Positions 25,283 to 32,675 of a stretch of 35,425 bases of DNA are shown here, in pieces (within the stretch, counting starts at the first letter, position 1; each line of letters starts with the position of its first letter). The translations under genes were made by a program, and so were the position numbers. The notes below the pieces were generated by a model. It made no database searches. It was given only the letters and a program-made list of their open reading frames with translations, and had not been told where the DNA came from. The DNA is from Chloroflexi bacterium OHK40 (GTDB lineage Bacteria; Chloroflexota; Chloroflexia; Chloroflexales; Chloroflexaceae): contig SFCB01000276.1 of assembly GCA_004367505.1 (NCBI GenBank), forward strand, positions 1 to 35,425. Direction: 5' to 3'.

Positions 25283-27277
25283 TCAGTGATTGGCCGGGGT
25301 GGCGCTGAGCTGGCGCAGGAGCGCCTCAAGGCGATCCATGCGGGCCTTCAGCACCTTGTAGTCGTGGATGAGGGTGTCGAGCCGTTGGATCTGCTCGGGG
25401 AGCTCGTCTTCGGCGAGCCGATCGAGCGCCCAGAGGTGGCGGCTGTCCTGGAAGCGGCCAGCAAGCCGGTCGCCGTCCTCGGCGAGCTGGGCCACGCCCA
25501 GAGCTGGAGGCCAGCTCTGGGCGGTGTAGCGCGCGGCCTGCTGCTGAAGGTTCGCGGCGCGGTCGCGCCAGATGGGCGGGCGGCGGCCCAGATCGCCCTC
25601 TTCGGCCTCCAGGCGCGCGTAGTAATCGCGCAGCTCGCGGATGAGCCGCACCCGGGTGATGAGGGTGGCGAGCCCCTCCGCGACGGCGCGCTCGGTGGCG
25701 ACATCGGCGGCCAGTTTGTCCAGGGGGAGATCATCGCGACCGTAGGCGGCCTGGTCGTGGCGTTCGAGCAGGCGCTGGTACTCGGCCCGTGAGCGCTGCC
25801 AGACCACCGGTCGTGAGGGACGGTGTTCGAGCTCGTGCATCGTCCGGCCGAGCTCTTCGAAGGTGCCGTTGTTCTGGATGATCAGCGTGCGCAGCTCGTC
25901 ACGGTAGGCGGGCTCGAGGACCTTGAGCCGGGCGAGCGCTTCGCTGCGGCGATCGAGTTCGCGCTGGAAGGCGGCGCGCTCGTTGAGGAGTTGGCGCATG
26001 GGGACCATGCGAGTGGCGAAGTCGTCCTCGGGGATGGGGGTGTCGAGCTCGGGGGGCACCAGCCGCTCCTGCTCGGCGGCGAGGCGTTCGCCCTCGACCA
26101 CCAGGTCAACAGACGGGGCGCGATCGTCGCGGGGGAGCTGGGCGCTGCGTTGCTGGAGGCTCTCGGCGCGGCGGATCCAGCCTCGGGGAATCGTGAGCAG
26201 ACGCCCTTCGCCGTCCAGGAAGGCGAGCCAATCACGGCGCAGCTGCTCGACCTCCAGGGTCACGCGGAAGAGGCGGGCGGCGCGCTCGTCGAGTTGGCGT
26301 GCGGCGATCAGGGTGGCGGCCAGCGCGGCGGGCCGGCGCGCTGTGGGCGCGCTGAGCTGCTCGGCCTGAGCCACGAGGGTGTTTAGCGCCACGGTGGAGG
26401 CTCCCCAGGCAACCGGGTAGGGGCGCGCGGTGGCGAGCTCGCGCTGCAACTCCCCGACGCGGTCGAGGGTTAGCTGGGCACCGGCGAGGGCGGTGGCAGC
26501 GGCGCGATCGTCGGCGCGCCAGGCTTCGAGGGTGGCGCAGGCTTCGTGGAGCCGCTGGTCGAGCTCGTCGAGGGCCTGCCACATGGCGCTGAGGCGCGGC
26601 TTGTGTGCGGCCAGGTCCGCCGGGTTGTCGAGGGGCAGCTCCGTGGGGAGCGTATCGAGGGCGGGGCTGGCCTCCATCAGGGTGGCGACGGCCGGGTGGC
26701 GCGCGTCGAGCTCAACACCACGGGCCAGCAGGTCGTCGGCGGCCTGCAAGGCGCGGCGGTAGCGGGCAAGGACGATCTCGCGCCGCTCGGCGAGGCGTCG
26801 GGGCGTCGCGCGCAGCTCCGTGGTGAGCCGATCGAGCTCGCTGGAGCTGTTGGCAAGCCTGGTTGATTCAGCCAGGAGCGTGGTAGCGCGGTGCATCGTA
26901 TCGCGGAGCGCGGCGGAGCGCAGCCCGGTTGGGGGCAGGTCGGTGGGGACGAGCAGAGCCATCGCACCGGCCCGCTGCTGGTCGTAGGCTTGCTGGGTCG
27001 TGTCGAGCAGGCTATGGATGCGGAGGGCGATCCCGTCGAAGGGTGGCGGGTCGGCCGCTGAGAAGCGCTGGGCATAGGCGCGCATGCCGTGGAGCGCCTG
27101 GTCGCAGGCCACCAGATTGCGCTCGATCGCGGCGCGGAGCGTCTCGATGCGCCGGCGCAGCCGCTCGGCGCTGGAGCGCTGCTGGAGCAGTAGCGGGAGG
27201 CCTATGGCAAGCACGGCGACCACCAGCAGGGTGATCGCTCCGGTACTCAGGGGCTGATCGGCAGGAGGCTGCAACAT
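25283..27277 (-). CDS. Membrane-anchored coiled-coil protein
   Basis: 664 residues from ATG 27277. An N-terminal helix of about 18 hydrophobic residues (about 14-31) is followed at once by basic residues and by some 600 residues of Leu/Ala/Arg/Glu-rich helix with heptad-like spacing, ending without a second membrane helix. The layout, one membrane helix then a long spectrin-like helical rod, resembles EzrA-type cell-division proteins in topology only; sequence identity cannot be claimed. The ORF is open for 54 more codons upstream but those lack family character, and no clear ribosome site precedes the chosen ATG. A promoter at 27367-27396 gives a leader of about 80 bases. It lies between a response regulator and a DUF4349 lipoprotein, all on the minus strand. 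Confidence 0.6.
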   Translation of the reverse strand: MLQPPADQPLSTGAITLLVVAVLAIGLPLLLQQRSSAERLRRRIETLRAAIERNLVACDQALHGMRAYAQRFSAADPPPFDGIALRIHSLLDTTQQAYDQQRAGAMALLVPTDLPPTGLRSAALRDTMHRATTLLAESTRLANSSSELDRLTTELRATPRRLAERREIVLARYRRALQAADDLLARGVELDARHPAVATLMEASPALDTLPTELPLDNPADLAAHKPRLSAMWQALDELDQRLHEACATLEAWRADDRAAATALAGAQLTLDRVGELQRELATARPYPVAWGASTVALNTLVAQAEQLSAPTARRPAALAATLIAARQLDERAARLFRVTLEVEQLRRDWLAFLDGEGRLLTIPRGWIRRAESLQQRSAQLPRDDRAPSVDLVVEGERLAAEQERLVPPELDTPIPEDDFATRMVPMRQLLNERAAFQRELDRRSEALARLKVLEPAYRDELRTLIIQNNGTFEELGRTMHELEHRPSRPVVWQRSRAEYQRLLERHDQAAYGRDDLPLDKLAADVATERAVAEGLATLITRVRLIRELRDYYARLEAEEGDLGRRPPIWRDRAANLQQQAARYTAQSWPPALGVAQLAEDGDRLAGRFQDSRHLWALDRLAEDELPEQIQRLDTLIHDYKVLKARMDRLEALLRQLSATPANH

Positions 27278-27366
27278 AGGCGCGTCGGCCAGGGACCTGC
27301 AGGTGGAGGCCAGGGTGCGGCGCCCGGGGAAGGTAGCTGCGAGAACGCTGGTGCGGTAGCAGGAGA

Positions 27367-27396
27367 ATTCTAACCAGGAAGGTGGGCAGGCGTCAA
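27367..27396 (-). promoter_or_regulatory. Promoter of the coiled-coil protein gene
   Basis: TTGACG (27391-27396), an 18-base spacer and TAGAAT (27367-27372) on the minus strand. Start point near 27360, leader about 83 bases. Confidence 0.65.
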
Positions 27397-27408
27397 GGGG
27401 GCAGTGGA

Positions 27409-27455
27409 GCTGTGGCGCGGGATGGGCGTCGTGCGCCATACCCGCGCGCCACAGC
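27409..27455. terminator. Long hairpin between the DUF4349 and coiled-coil genes
   Basis: GCTGTGGCGCG pairs perfectly with CGCGCCACAGC over 11 bp, and GGGATGG can further pair with CCATACCC inside, with one bulge. It starts about ten bases after the stop of the DUF4349 gene and lies upstream of the next promoter. No T-run follows, but the stem is very stable. Confidence 0.55.
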
Positions 27456-27465
27456 GCGACCAGAG

Positions 27466-28374
27466 TCAGGCTGTCGGGGTGCGGCGGCGCAGGCCATTGG
27501 CGGCACGGCGCCAGCCCCAGCGGGCGAAGAGCAGCAAAGGCAGCCAGACGGGGATCCAGACGAGCAGCACGATTGCGAGGCTCAGCAGCCCCTGCCCGAA
27601 ACGCACCAGGTCGCCCAGGGCTTCGCGGGCCACCCGGAGAGGCTGCCAGCTATCCTCTTCGATGATCGTAGGCGGGGGCGGAACTGGCTGCAGGTCGGCG
27701 GTGATCGTGGAGAAGGCCGCGCTCTGGGTGAGGTACTGCATGCGCCCACGGATCTGCTCGATCTGGCCTTGCACGTCGGTGAGGGCCTGGTTCACCTGCA
27801 GGGCGTCTTCCACCCTGGTGGCCCTGGTGAGCAGATCGAGCAGCCGGTCGCGGGTGGCCTCCAGGTTGCGCAGGCGCGACTCGAGATCCACGAACTCTTC
27901 GGTCACATCGTCGCCACTGACGCTGCGGGCCAGCACCTTGCGGGCCAGGCCCTCTACCCCGGCCAGCGCCTCCTCGAAGCGGGCAGCCGGGACGCGGAAG
28001 GTGACCAACGAAGACTGATATTCGTCACTTCCTGTAGTCTGCACGCTCACCACGTAGCCGCCCAGTTGCTCGGCGCGAGCGCGGAGGCTCGCCTCGGCCG
28101 CAGCCACCGACTCGACCTGCACGGAGATGGTGGCGTTCTTGATCACCAGGCGCTGTGAGGGGGGCTGGGCAGGCTGGGCGGCGGTGCCGCCGGCCATGTC
28201 GCTGCGGGCCTCCTCGATGGAGGCCGCCGCTGGCGCCTCGGCGGCGGGGGCCATGGTGGCGGCGGGGGCGGTCGTAGGGAAGGCTTCCATCGGCGCGGTA
28301 GCGGACTGGGCGCCGCCGCAGGCCGCCATGAGGAGGGCGGCCGCCAGGACGAGGATGAGATGGGTGAGCCGCAT
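27466..28374 (-). CDS. DUF4349-family lipoprotein
   Basis: 302 residues from ATG 28374, which has GGAG six bases before it; the frame opens 35 codons earlier without family character. A lipobox LMAAC puts the lipid-modified Cys at position 19. A low-complexity Ala/Pro/Thr linker (about 20-70) leads to the DUF4349 domain, with RLVIKNATISVQVESV, GGYVVSVQ, a helical hairpin VDLESRLRNLEATRDRLLDLL and QIEQIRGRMQYL. A C-terminal membrane helix (about 262-282) is followed by Arg-rich residues. It would be held to the outer face of the membrane by lipid and by this helix. The family has no firm function; the helical part may form a coiled coil. Confidence 0.82.
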   Translation of the reverse strand: MRLTHLILVLAAALLMAACGGAQSATAPMEAFPTTAPAATMAPAAEAPAAASIEEARSDMAGGTAAQPAQPPSQRLVIKNATISVQVESVAAAEASLRARAEQLGGYVVSVQTTGSDEYQSSLVTFRVPAARFEEALAGVEGLARKVLARSVSGDDVTEEFVDLESRLRNLEATRDRLLDLLTRATRVEDALQVNQALTDVQGQIEQIRGRMQYLTQSAAFSTITADLQPVPPPPTIIEEDSWQPLRVAREALGDLVRFGQGLLSLAIVLLVWIPVWLPLLLFARWGWRRAANGLRRRTPTA

Positions 28375-28527
28375 GGGGTACTCCAGTGTGAGAATCTGCT
28401 GAGAGGCCGTTGCCATCAAGACGCTCGCCGGGCTGCTGCGGTTCCGCCCGGCGAATGACCGGGCCGTGCTACAATACAAACGTCTTCCACACGCACCACT
28501 GCCAGGGTCCGGCGTAGGAGTCGGGCA

Positions 28528-28589
28528 CTCTCGGCGCGCCTGGGCTGGCCGAGAGCCTCGCTTGATGCGCGTCGCTGTGCGACGCCATC
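28528..28589 (+). promoter_or_regulatory. Two leader hairpins upstream of the SRPBCC gene
   Basis: CTCTCGGC/GCCGAGAG (28528-28555, 8 bp, 12-base loop) is followed by GATG-c-GCGTCGC/GCGACGC-CATC (28564-28589, 11 bp with one bulge, 3-base loop). The second ends ten bases before the GGAGGAGGAG ribosome site. A TACAAT (28470-28475) upstream could serve as the -10 box, without a good -35 box. Confidence 0.45.
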
Positions 28590-28613
28590 CCGTAGCAGGA
28601 GGAGGAGTCTGCG

Positions 28614-29063
28614 ATGGCCACGTTCGAGCAGCATATCTCGATCGATGCTCCGATGGACACGGTGTGGGCGGCGCTGACGAACCCTGGCACCTGGGGGCTC
28701 TGGTTTCCGGGGGTGAAGGGCGCCGTGAATCTGGCGGCGGTTCGTCCTGGCGAGAGCTTCACCTGGCAGGATGGCAACGAGAGCGGCTCGGCGACGATCA
28801 CGCACGTGGACGAGGCCAAGGGTGTGATCCGGGTTGTCACGCAGGACGATGGGCGCCCGACGACCCACACCTTCGATATTGACCGCACGGGCGGCTTTTT
28901 TGGCCTTGGCGGCAACGATACGAAGCTGATCTACCGGCGGGAGTACGACGCGCCGGGCGGATTTGTCGGCGAGTTCGTGGCGGGCGGCAACCCATTGGAT
29001 AGTATCGCTGTCAAGGACACGCTCCAGCGCGTGAAGAACCTGATCGAGAAGGGCAGGCGCTAA
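28614..29063 (+). CDS. SRPBCC/START-like ligand-binding protein
   Basis: 149 residues, the usual size of a free SRPBCC domain. Seen: the first strand FEQHISIDAPMDTVWAALTNPGTWGLWFPGV, typical of the helix-grip fold, the middle beta strands (GESFTWQDGNESGSATITHV), and a C-terminal helix (NPLDSIAVKDTLQRVKNLIEKGRR) that closes the pocket. The fold binds hydrophobic ligands such as lipids or polyketides; the ligand is not readable. An excellent GGAGGAGGAG ribosome site lies upstream, preceded by two stable hairpins. An inverted repeat after the gene (29102-29130) may end its transcript. Confidence 0.8.
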   Translation: MATFEQHISIDAPMDTVWAALTNPGTWGLWFPGVKGAVNLAAVRPGESFTWQDGNESGSATITHVDEAKGVIRVVTQDDGRPTTHTFDIDRTGGFFGLGGNDTKLIYRREYDAPGGFVGEFVAGGNPLDSIAVKDTLQRVKNLIEKGRR

Positions 29064-29101
29064 CGCGACCCGCACCACGGTGGGCGTCGGCTGGGGCATC
29101 G

Positions 29102-29130
29102 CGTGCGGCGTCCGGTGGCTGTGCCGCACG
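29102..29130 (+). terminator. Inverted repeat after the SRPBCC gene
   Basis: CGTGCGGC and GCCGCACG form an 8-bp stem with a 13-base loop, 38 bases after the stop. No T-run, so the call is weak. Confidence 0.35.
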
Positions 29131-29246
29131 GAGTCAGACCAATGCGAGTCGGGCGGTTGGCACGCGCGACAAGCCTCCCGGCTGTCAGGAGCCCTGTCCC
29201 TACGCCCGGGAATCTCGAGTGGAAGAGAGCTTATCAGGAGGGTGCG

Positions 29247-29510
29247 ATGGGGCTGTTCACTACGCTGATCATCGGGGCGCTCGCGGGGTGGATCACCGGG
29301 CTGGTCATGCGCGGCGCCGGCTATAGCTGGATCGTCAACGTTGCGCTCGGGATTGTCGGATCGCTCGTCGGCGGCTGGCTCACCTCGATCTTTCTCGGCG
29401 TCAACCTGGTCACGGGCCTCAACCTGACCACCCTGGTCGTCTCGGTGATTGGCGCGATTATCGTGGTGGCGATCAGCCGCCTCGTCACCGGGCGGCGCGT
29501 GCGGGGCTGA
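29247..29510 (+). CDS. GlsB/YeaQ/YmgE-family (transglycosylase-associated) membrane protein
   Basis: 87 residues from ATG 29247, chosen because AGGAGGG sits five bases upstream and the family starts at this point; the open frame extends up to 29103 without family likeness. Three membrane helices are visible (about 4-20, 28-48, 57-78), with the family's glycine-rich phrase GALAGWITGLVMRGAGYSW and IVNVALGIVGSLVGGWL. The family is found in stress and envelope settings; its exact job is not known. A strong bidirectional terminator follows after 123 bases. Confidence 0.85.
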   Translation: MGLFTTLIIGALAGWITGLVMRGAGYSWIVNVALGIVGSLVGGWLTSIFLGVNLVTGLNLTTLVVSVIGAIIVVAISRLVTGRRVRG

Positions 29511-29633
29511 GGCGAGCCGCGCGGTCGCCCGCTTGAGGGCGCTCACAAGGGGTAAGTGGCGGGGTTGCGCGTCCACCCGCGATTGGATCGCTTCGGCGGG
29601 CTCGCGACCAGTCGCCACAGAGGTTGTGACTGA

Positions 29634-29661
29634 CGGCGAAGGCCAGTTGTGGCCTTCGCCG
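29634..29661. terminator. Bidirectional terminator
   Basis: CGGCGAAGGCCA and TGGCCTTCGCCG form a perfect 12-bp stem around GTTG. It sits between two convergent genes (stops at 29510 and 29666), only four bases after the stop of the minus-strand MFS gene. Confidence 0.75.
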
Positions 29662-29665
29662 CTGA

Positions 29666-30994
29666 TCATCTGGACAAGGAGGTAGCCGGTGCTGGCGCCG
29701 GGGTATGCGCTTCGCCGAGGCGCACGCGCCAGAGGAGGATGGTACCGAGCAGTAGCGCGACGGCGGCGTAGGCGAAGATGAAGCGAAAGTTGCGCCCGGT
29801 GAGGTCGATCAGCGTACCGAGCAGGGTAGGGCCCAGTACCTCGGCAGTCTGCGTTGCGATGAAGTAGATGCCGGTGTAGGCGCCCAGGCGCTCGATCCCA
29901 TCGCGGGGGGCGCAGTCGAGCACCATGGGCAGGGCGTTGACGACGATCATGGACCAGCCGGCGCCGGCGAGCACGAGCAGCCCGCGAATGAGCGGCAGGT
30001 TGGAGGAGAGGCCGATGGTCACCAGGGCGAGCCCCATGGTGGCCGCGCCGAGGGCCATGGTGCGGCGGCGGCCAAGGCGGGCAGCCAGGTGGCCGGCGGG
30101 CAGGGCGAAGGCCACAATCGAGAGCGAGAACCAGGCCAGCAGCAACGACTCGGTGCCACGCGGCACGCCGAGCGTATCGGTGGCGAAGGAGGTGAAGAAG
30201 ACGGTCAGCGAGCTGAAGTTGAGGAAGAGGAAGAGGATCGCGGCAAGCAAATAGAGCGCCGAGCCGCCCCCCTCGCGGGCCACGCTGCGGAGATTGGCGA
30301 GCAATCCGCCATCCTGGGCGCTGAGGGCGGCGCGGACAGCGCCACCGAGGCCGCCGGGCGGGCGGGGCGCGTTGGCAGTCGAGGGCATCGGCACGAAGGC
30401 GATCACCAGGGCGCAGCCGAGCAACAGGGCGGCGCCACCGAAGAAGAAGGGCGCCGCCGGGCTCACGCGGAAGAGCAGGCCGCCCACCAGGAAGGCGAGC
30501 ACCGCGCCGAGGCCGCCCATCAGGTTGATCACGCCGTTGGCCTGCGAGCGCAGGGGCGAGGGCGTCACATCGGGCATCAGGGCGATCGTCGGCGTGCGAA
30601 TGACGTCCACACCCACCACGAAGACGAGGGTGACGAGCAGGAAGAGCCAGAGCGGCTGGCCGAGCAGCAGCGGCAGAGCCATAAAGGCCAGGGCGGTTAC
30701 GGGCGCGCCGGCCAGCAGGAAGGGCTTGCGGCGGCCAAGCCGGCTCGCGGTATGGTCGGAGAGGGCCCCGATCACCGGTAGGATCAGCAGGGCGGCCAGG
30801 TTCTCCAGCGACATCATGAAGCCGGTGATGCCGGCGCCGAGGGCAAAGCCGCCGGGGAGCGGCGCGCTGAGCCGGAAGTCGTCGCGACCGGCCTGGAGGA
30901 AGAGCGGCATGTAGGCGTTGTAGATCGCGAAGAGGGCCTGGGTGCCGAGGAAGGCGCAGCCGATCAGGAAGGTTCTGCCATAGTTGAGCCGCAT
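29666..30994 (-). CDS. MFS transporter, SLC45/glycoside-type
   Basis: 442 residues with twelve predicted helices. The start (RLNYGRTFLIGCAFLGTQALFAIYNAYMPLFL) and the first cytoplasmic loop GALSDHTASRLGRRK (76-90) match the MFS motif A variant typical of SLC45-like and glycoside/pentoside carriers. A second loop copy reads AGHLAARLGRRRTM. Sugar/proton cotransport is the family role, but the substrate cannot be told. A GGAGG site lies eight bases before the ATG. A promoter (TTGACA, 18 bases, TACGAT) is at 31041-31070 and a strong terminator follows, so it is probably a single-gene unit. Confidence 0.82.
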   Translation of the reverse strand: MRLNYGRTFLIGCAFLGTQALFAIYNAYMPLFLQAGRDDFRLSAPLPGGFALGAGITGFMMSLENLAALLILPVIGALSDHTASRLGRRKPFLLAGAPVTALAFMALPLLLGQPLWLFLLVTLVFVVGVDVIRTPTIALMPDVTPSPLRSQANGVINLMGGLGAVLAFLVGGLLFRVSPAAPFFFGGAALLLGCALVIAFVPMPSTANAPRPPGGLGGAVRAALSAQDGGLLANLRSVAREGGGSALYLLAAILFLFLNFSSLTVFFTSFATDTLGVPRGTESLLLAWFSLSIVAFALPAGHLAARLGRRRTMALGAATMGLALVTIGLSSNLPLIRGLLVLAGAGWSMIVVNALPMVLDCAPRDGIERLGAYTGIYFIATQTAEVLGPTLLGTLIDLTGRNFRFIFAYAAVALLLGTILLWRVRLGEAHTPAPAPATSLSR

Positions 30995-31040
30995 GGTGCT
31001 GCCTCCAGCCGCAGGGTTGATGGACGATGGGAGCGCGCAG

Positions 31041-31070
31041 ATCGTACTGCACGGAGAGCGAGCGTGTCAA
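31041..31070 (-). promoter_or_regulatory. Promoter of the MFS transporter gene
   Basis: TTGACA (31065-31070), an 18-base spacer and TACGAT (31041-31046) on the minus strand. The -35 is perfect. The remaining spacer 31071-31220 shows no gene and no clear terminator. Confidence 0.65.
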
Positions 31071-31220
31071 TCGCACCCGGCGGACGAGCGCCCACGTCAC
31101 GCTGTGGACGGCGCTCTGACGCGCGTTAGCCCTCCGCAGACGGCGCACCTGTTCTTTGAGGAATGCTATGACCCCCGAATGGGGTATGGGGAAACACCGG
31201 GGGGCCTTCGACAGGCTGTA

Positions 31221-32519
31221 CTATGGCCCTGTTGGGGCGGGGGTGGCGCTGGCGAGCAGTTCCCGGTAGAGCGCCAGCGTCTGCCGCGCGACAATCGGCC
31301 AGTCGAAGGTGGTGCGCACGATCCGCTCGCTCTCCGCGCCCCAGGTGGGCCACTGTGCGCGCCGGGCGAGGGCCATGCGCAGCTTTGCGGTGAGGTCGGC
31401 GACATCGCCGGGGCGCACGAGGTAGCCGTTGCGCTCGTCGAAGACCTTATCGGGGATGCCGCCGGCAGCCGAGGCGACCATGGGCTTGCGGTGGACCATG
31501 CCCTCCAGGGTAACCAGGCTACTGCCCTCGTACAGCGTCGGGTGGATCACCAGGTCCACCTCTTCGTAGAGGCTGTGGAGCTCATTGTCGTCCAGGCGGC
31601 CCACGAAGGTCACGTGGTCGGCGATGCCGGCCTGGCGGGCCTGGGCCTCAAGGGTGGCGCGCTCTTTGCCGTTGCCAACGAGGAGCCAGCGCCAGCGGGG
31701 GGGCATCGTATCGCGCAGGCGCGCGAGAGCCTCGATCAGCACGTGGAAGCCCTTGTTGCGCTCCAGGCGGCCCACGCTCAGCAGGGTCAGGTCGGCCGCA
31801 TCAAGGCCGAGGCGGCCTCGCAGGAGCGCGCGGAGATCGGGGCACACGTGGCCGAGGCATTCAGCAACGTCGATGGCGGAGGGGATGACGACGACGCGCC
31901 GTTCGTCGATGCCGAGGAAACGGGGGAGATCGCCACGGGTACAGGCATCGGTGGCGATGGCGCGGTCGGCCATCCGGTGGCCATAGGCGTAGAGCGCGCG
32001 GAAGGGAGCGTAGGCGAGCCACTTGCGGCGATCGGGGGTGCGGAACTCCTCCATGCCGTGGGGATTGGCCACGAAGGGCACCCGGCGCAGGAGCGAATCC
32101 CGCGCGCGGATGAAGCCGTAGCCGACGGCGCAGAGACCCTGGCTGTGGACGACATCGTACATGCCGCGGCGGGCATCGGCGGCGGCGGCCCGCCCGAGCT
32201 GCCAGCTGTACCAGGGGTAATTGATCTGCCGACCAACCACGCCGTTAGGCGGCAGCACCGGGGAGGTGTAGTCGTAGCGCAGGTAGCGCACCGCGTGCAG
32301 ATCCGCCGTGACCGCGCGGGCGGCCTCGTCGTCCGCAGTATGCCGGGCCTGATCCACCTCCTGGACGTAGAGGGTAACGGCGGCGCCAAGGCGAGTCAGG
32401 TGAGTGACGAGATGAAAGACGTGGCGCTCGATGCCGCCGTAACCATGAAGTGGAAAAACCACCCGGGCGAGCATGGCGACGCGCATTGGGCGGTCGTCGA
32501 GGGGGCGTGGGGCACTCAT
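31221..32519 (-). CDS. GT4-family glycosyltransferase
   Basis: 432 residues, GT-B fold. N-terminal GGIERH (28-33) is the acceptor-side glycine loop; PHGMEEF (153-159) lies between domains; GRLERNKG (250-257) and VGNGKE start the nucleotide-sugar domain. The EX7E motif has E331 and E339 (EGSSLVTLEG). It transfers a sugar from a nucleotide donor, probably to envelope polysaccharide or glycolipid, in the cytoplasm. ATG 32519 has no ribosome site; a TATCAT box lies seven bases before it, so translation may be leaderless. An ATG at codon 12 is possible but also lacks a ribosome site. It is divergent from the transporter-HEAT gene. Confidence 0.85.
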   Translation of the reverse strand: MSAPRPLDDRPMRVAMLARVVFPLHGYGGIERHVFHLVTHLTRLGAAVTLYVQEVDQARHTADDEAARAVTADLHAVRYLRYDYTSPVLPPNGVVGRQINYPWYSWQLGRAAAADARRGMYDVVHSQGLCAVGYGFIRARDSLLRRVPFVANPHGMEEFRTPDRRKWLAYAPFRALYAYGHRMADRAIATDACTRGDLPRFLGIDERRVVVIPSAIDVAECLGHVCPDLRALLRGRLGLDAADLTLLSVGRLERNKGFHVLIEALARLRDTMPPRWRWLLVGNGKERATLEAQARQAGIADHVTFVGRLDDNELHSLYEEVDLVIHPTLYEGSSLVTLEGMVHRKPMVASAAGGIPDKVFDERNGYLVRPGDVADLTAKLRMALARRAQWPTWGAESERIVRTTFDWPIVARQTLALYRELLASATPAPTGP

Positions 32520-32526
32520 AGAGGCT

Positions 32527-32535
32527 ATGATACCA
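32527..32535 (-). promoter_or_regulatory. Extended -10 box for the GT4 gene
   Basis: TATCAT (32527-32532) preceded by TGG on the minus strand. Seven bases separate it from the ATG at 32519, so the start point falls within a base or two of the ATG. No -35 match. Confidence 0.5.
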
Positions 32536-32628
32536 CCGCCGGGCCATTGGCCGGGCGTCGTGGTCGCCCTATTCCTCTGTCTCCTGTCCCCTCTACGCTC
32601 CCCTGCCCCAACGTTCCTCGGCCTGATG

Positions 32629-32637
32629 TGGTACTAT
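32629..32637 (+). promoter_or_regulatory. Extended -10 box for the transporter-HEAT gene
   Basis: TACTAT (32632-32637) preceded by TGG, mirror in style to the extended box of the membrane protein-gyrB unit. The leader to ATG 32676 is about 32 bases; no clear ribosome site is seen there. Confidence 0.5.
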
Positions 32638-32675
32638 CAAGGCCCACCGCCGATGGATAACGCGCGAGCCTCCTC

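Noticed and set aside
28416-31148. 910-codon minus-strand frame
   Set aside because: Runs across the SRPBCC gene, the GlsB-like gene and the MFS gene in another frame; Arg/Pro/His-rich with no domain.
30984-32660. 558-codon plus-strand frame over the GT4 gene
   Set aside because: Overlaps the whole glycosyltransferase, whose motifs are clear; no signal of its own.
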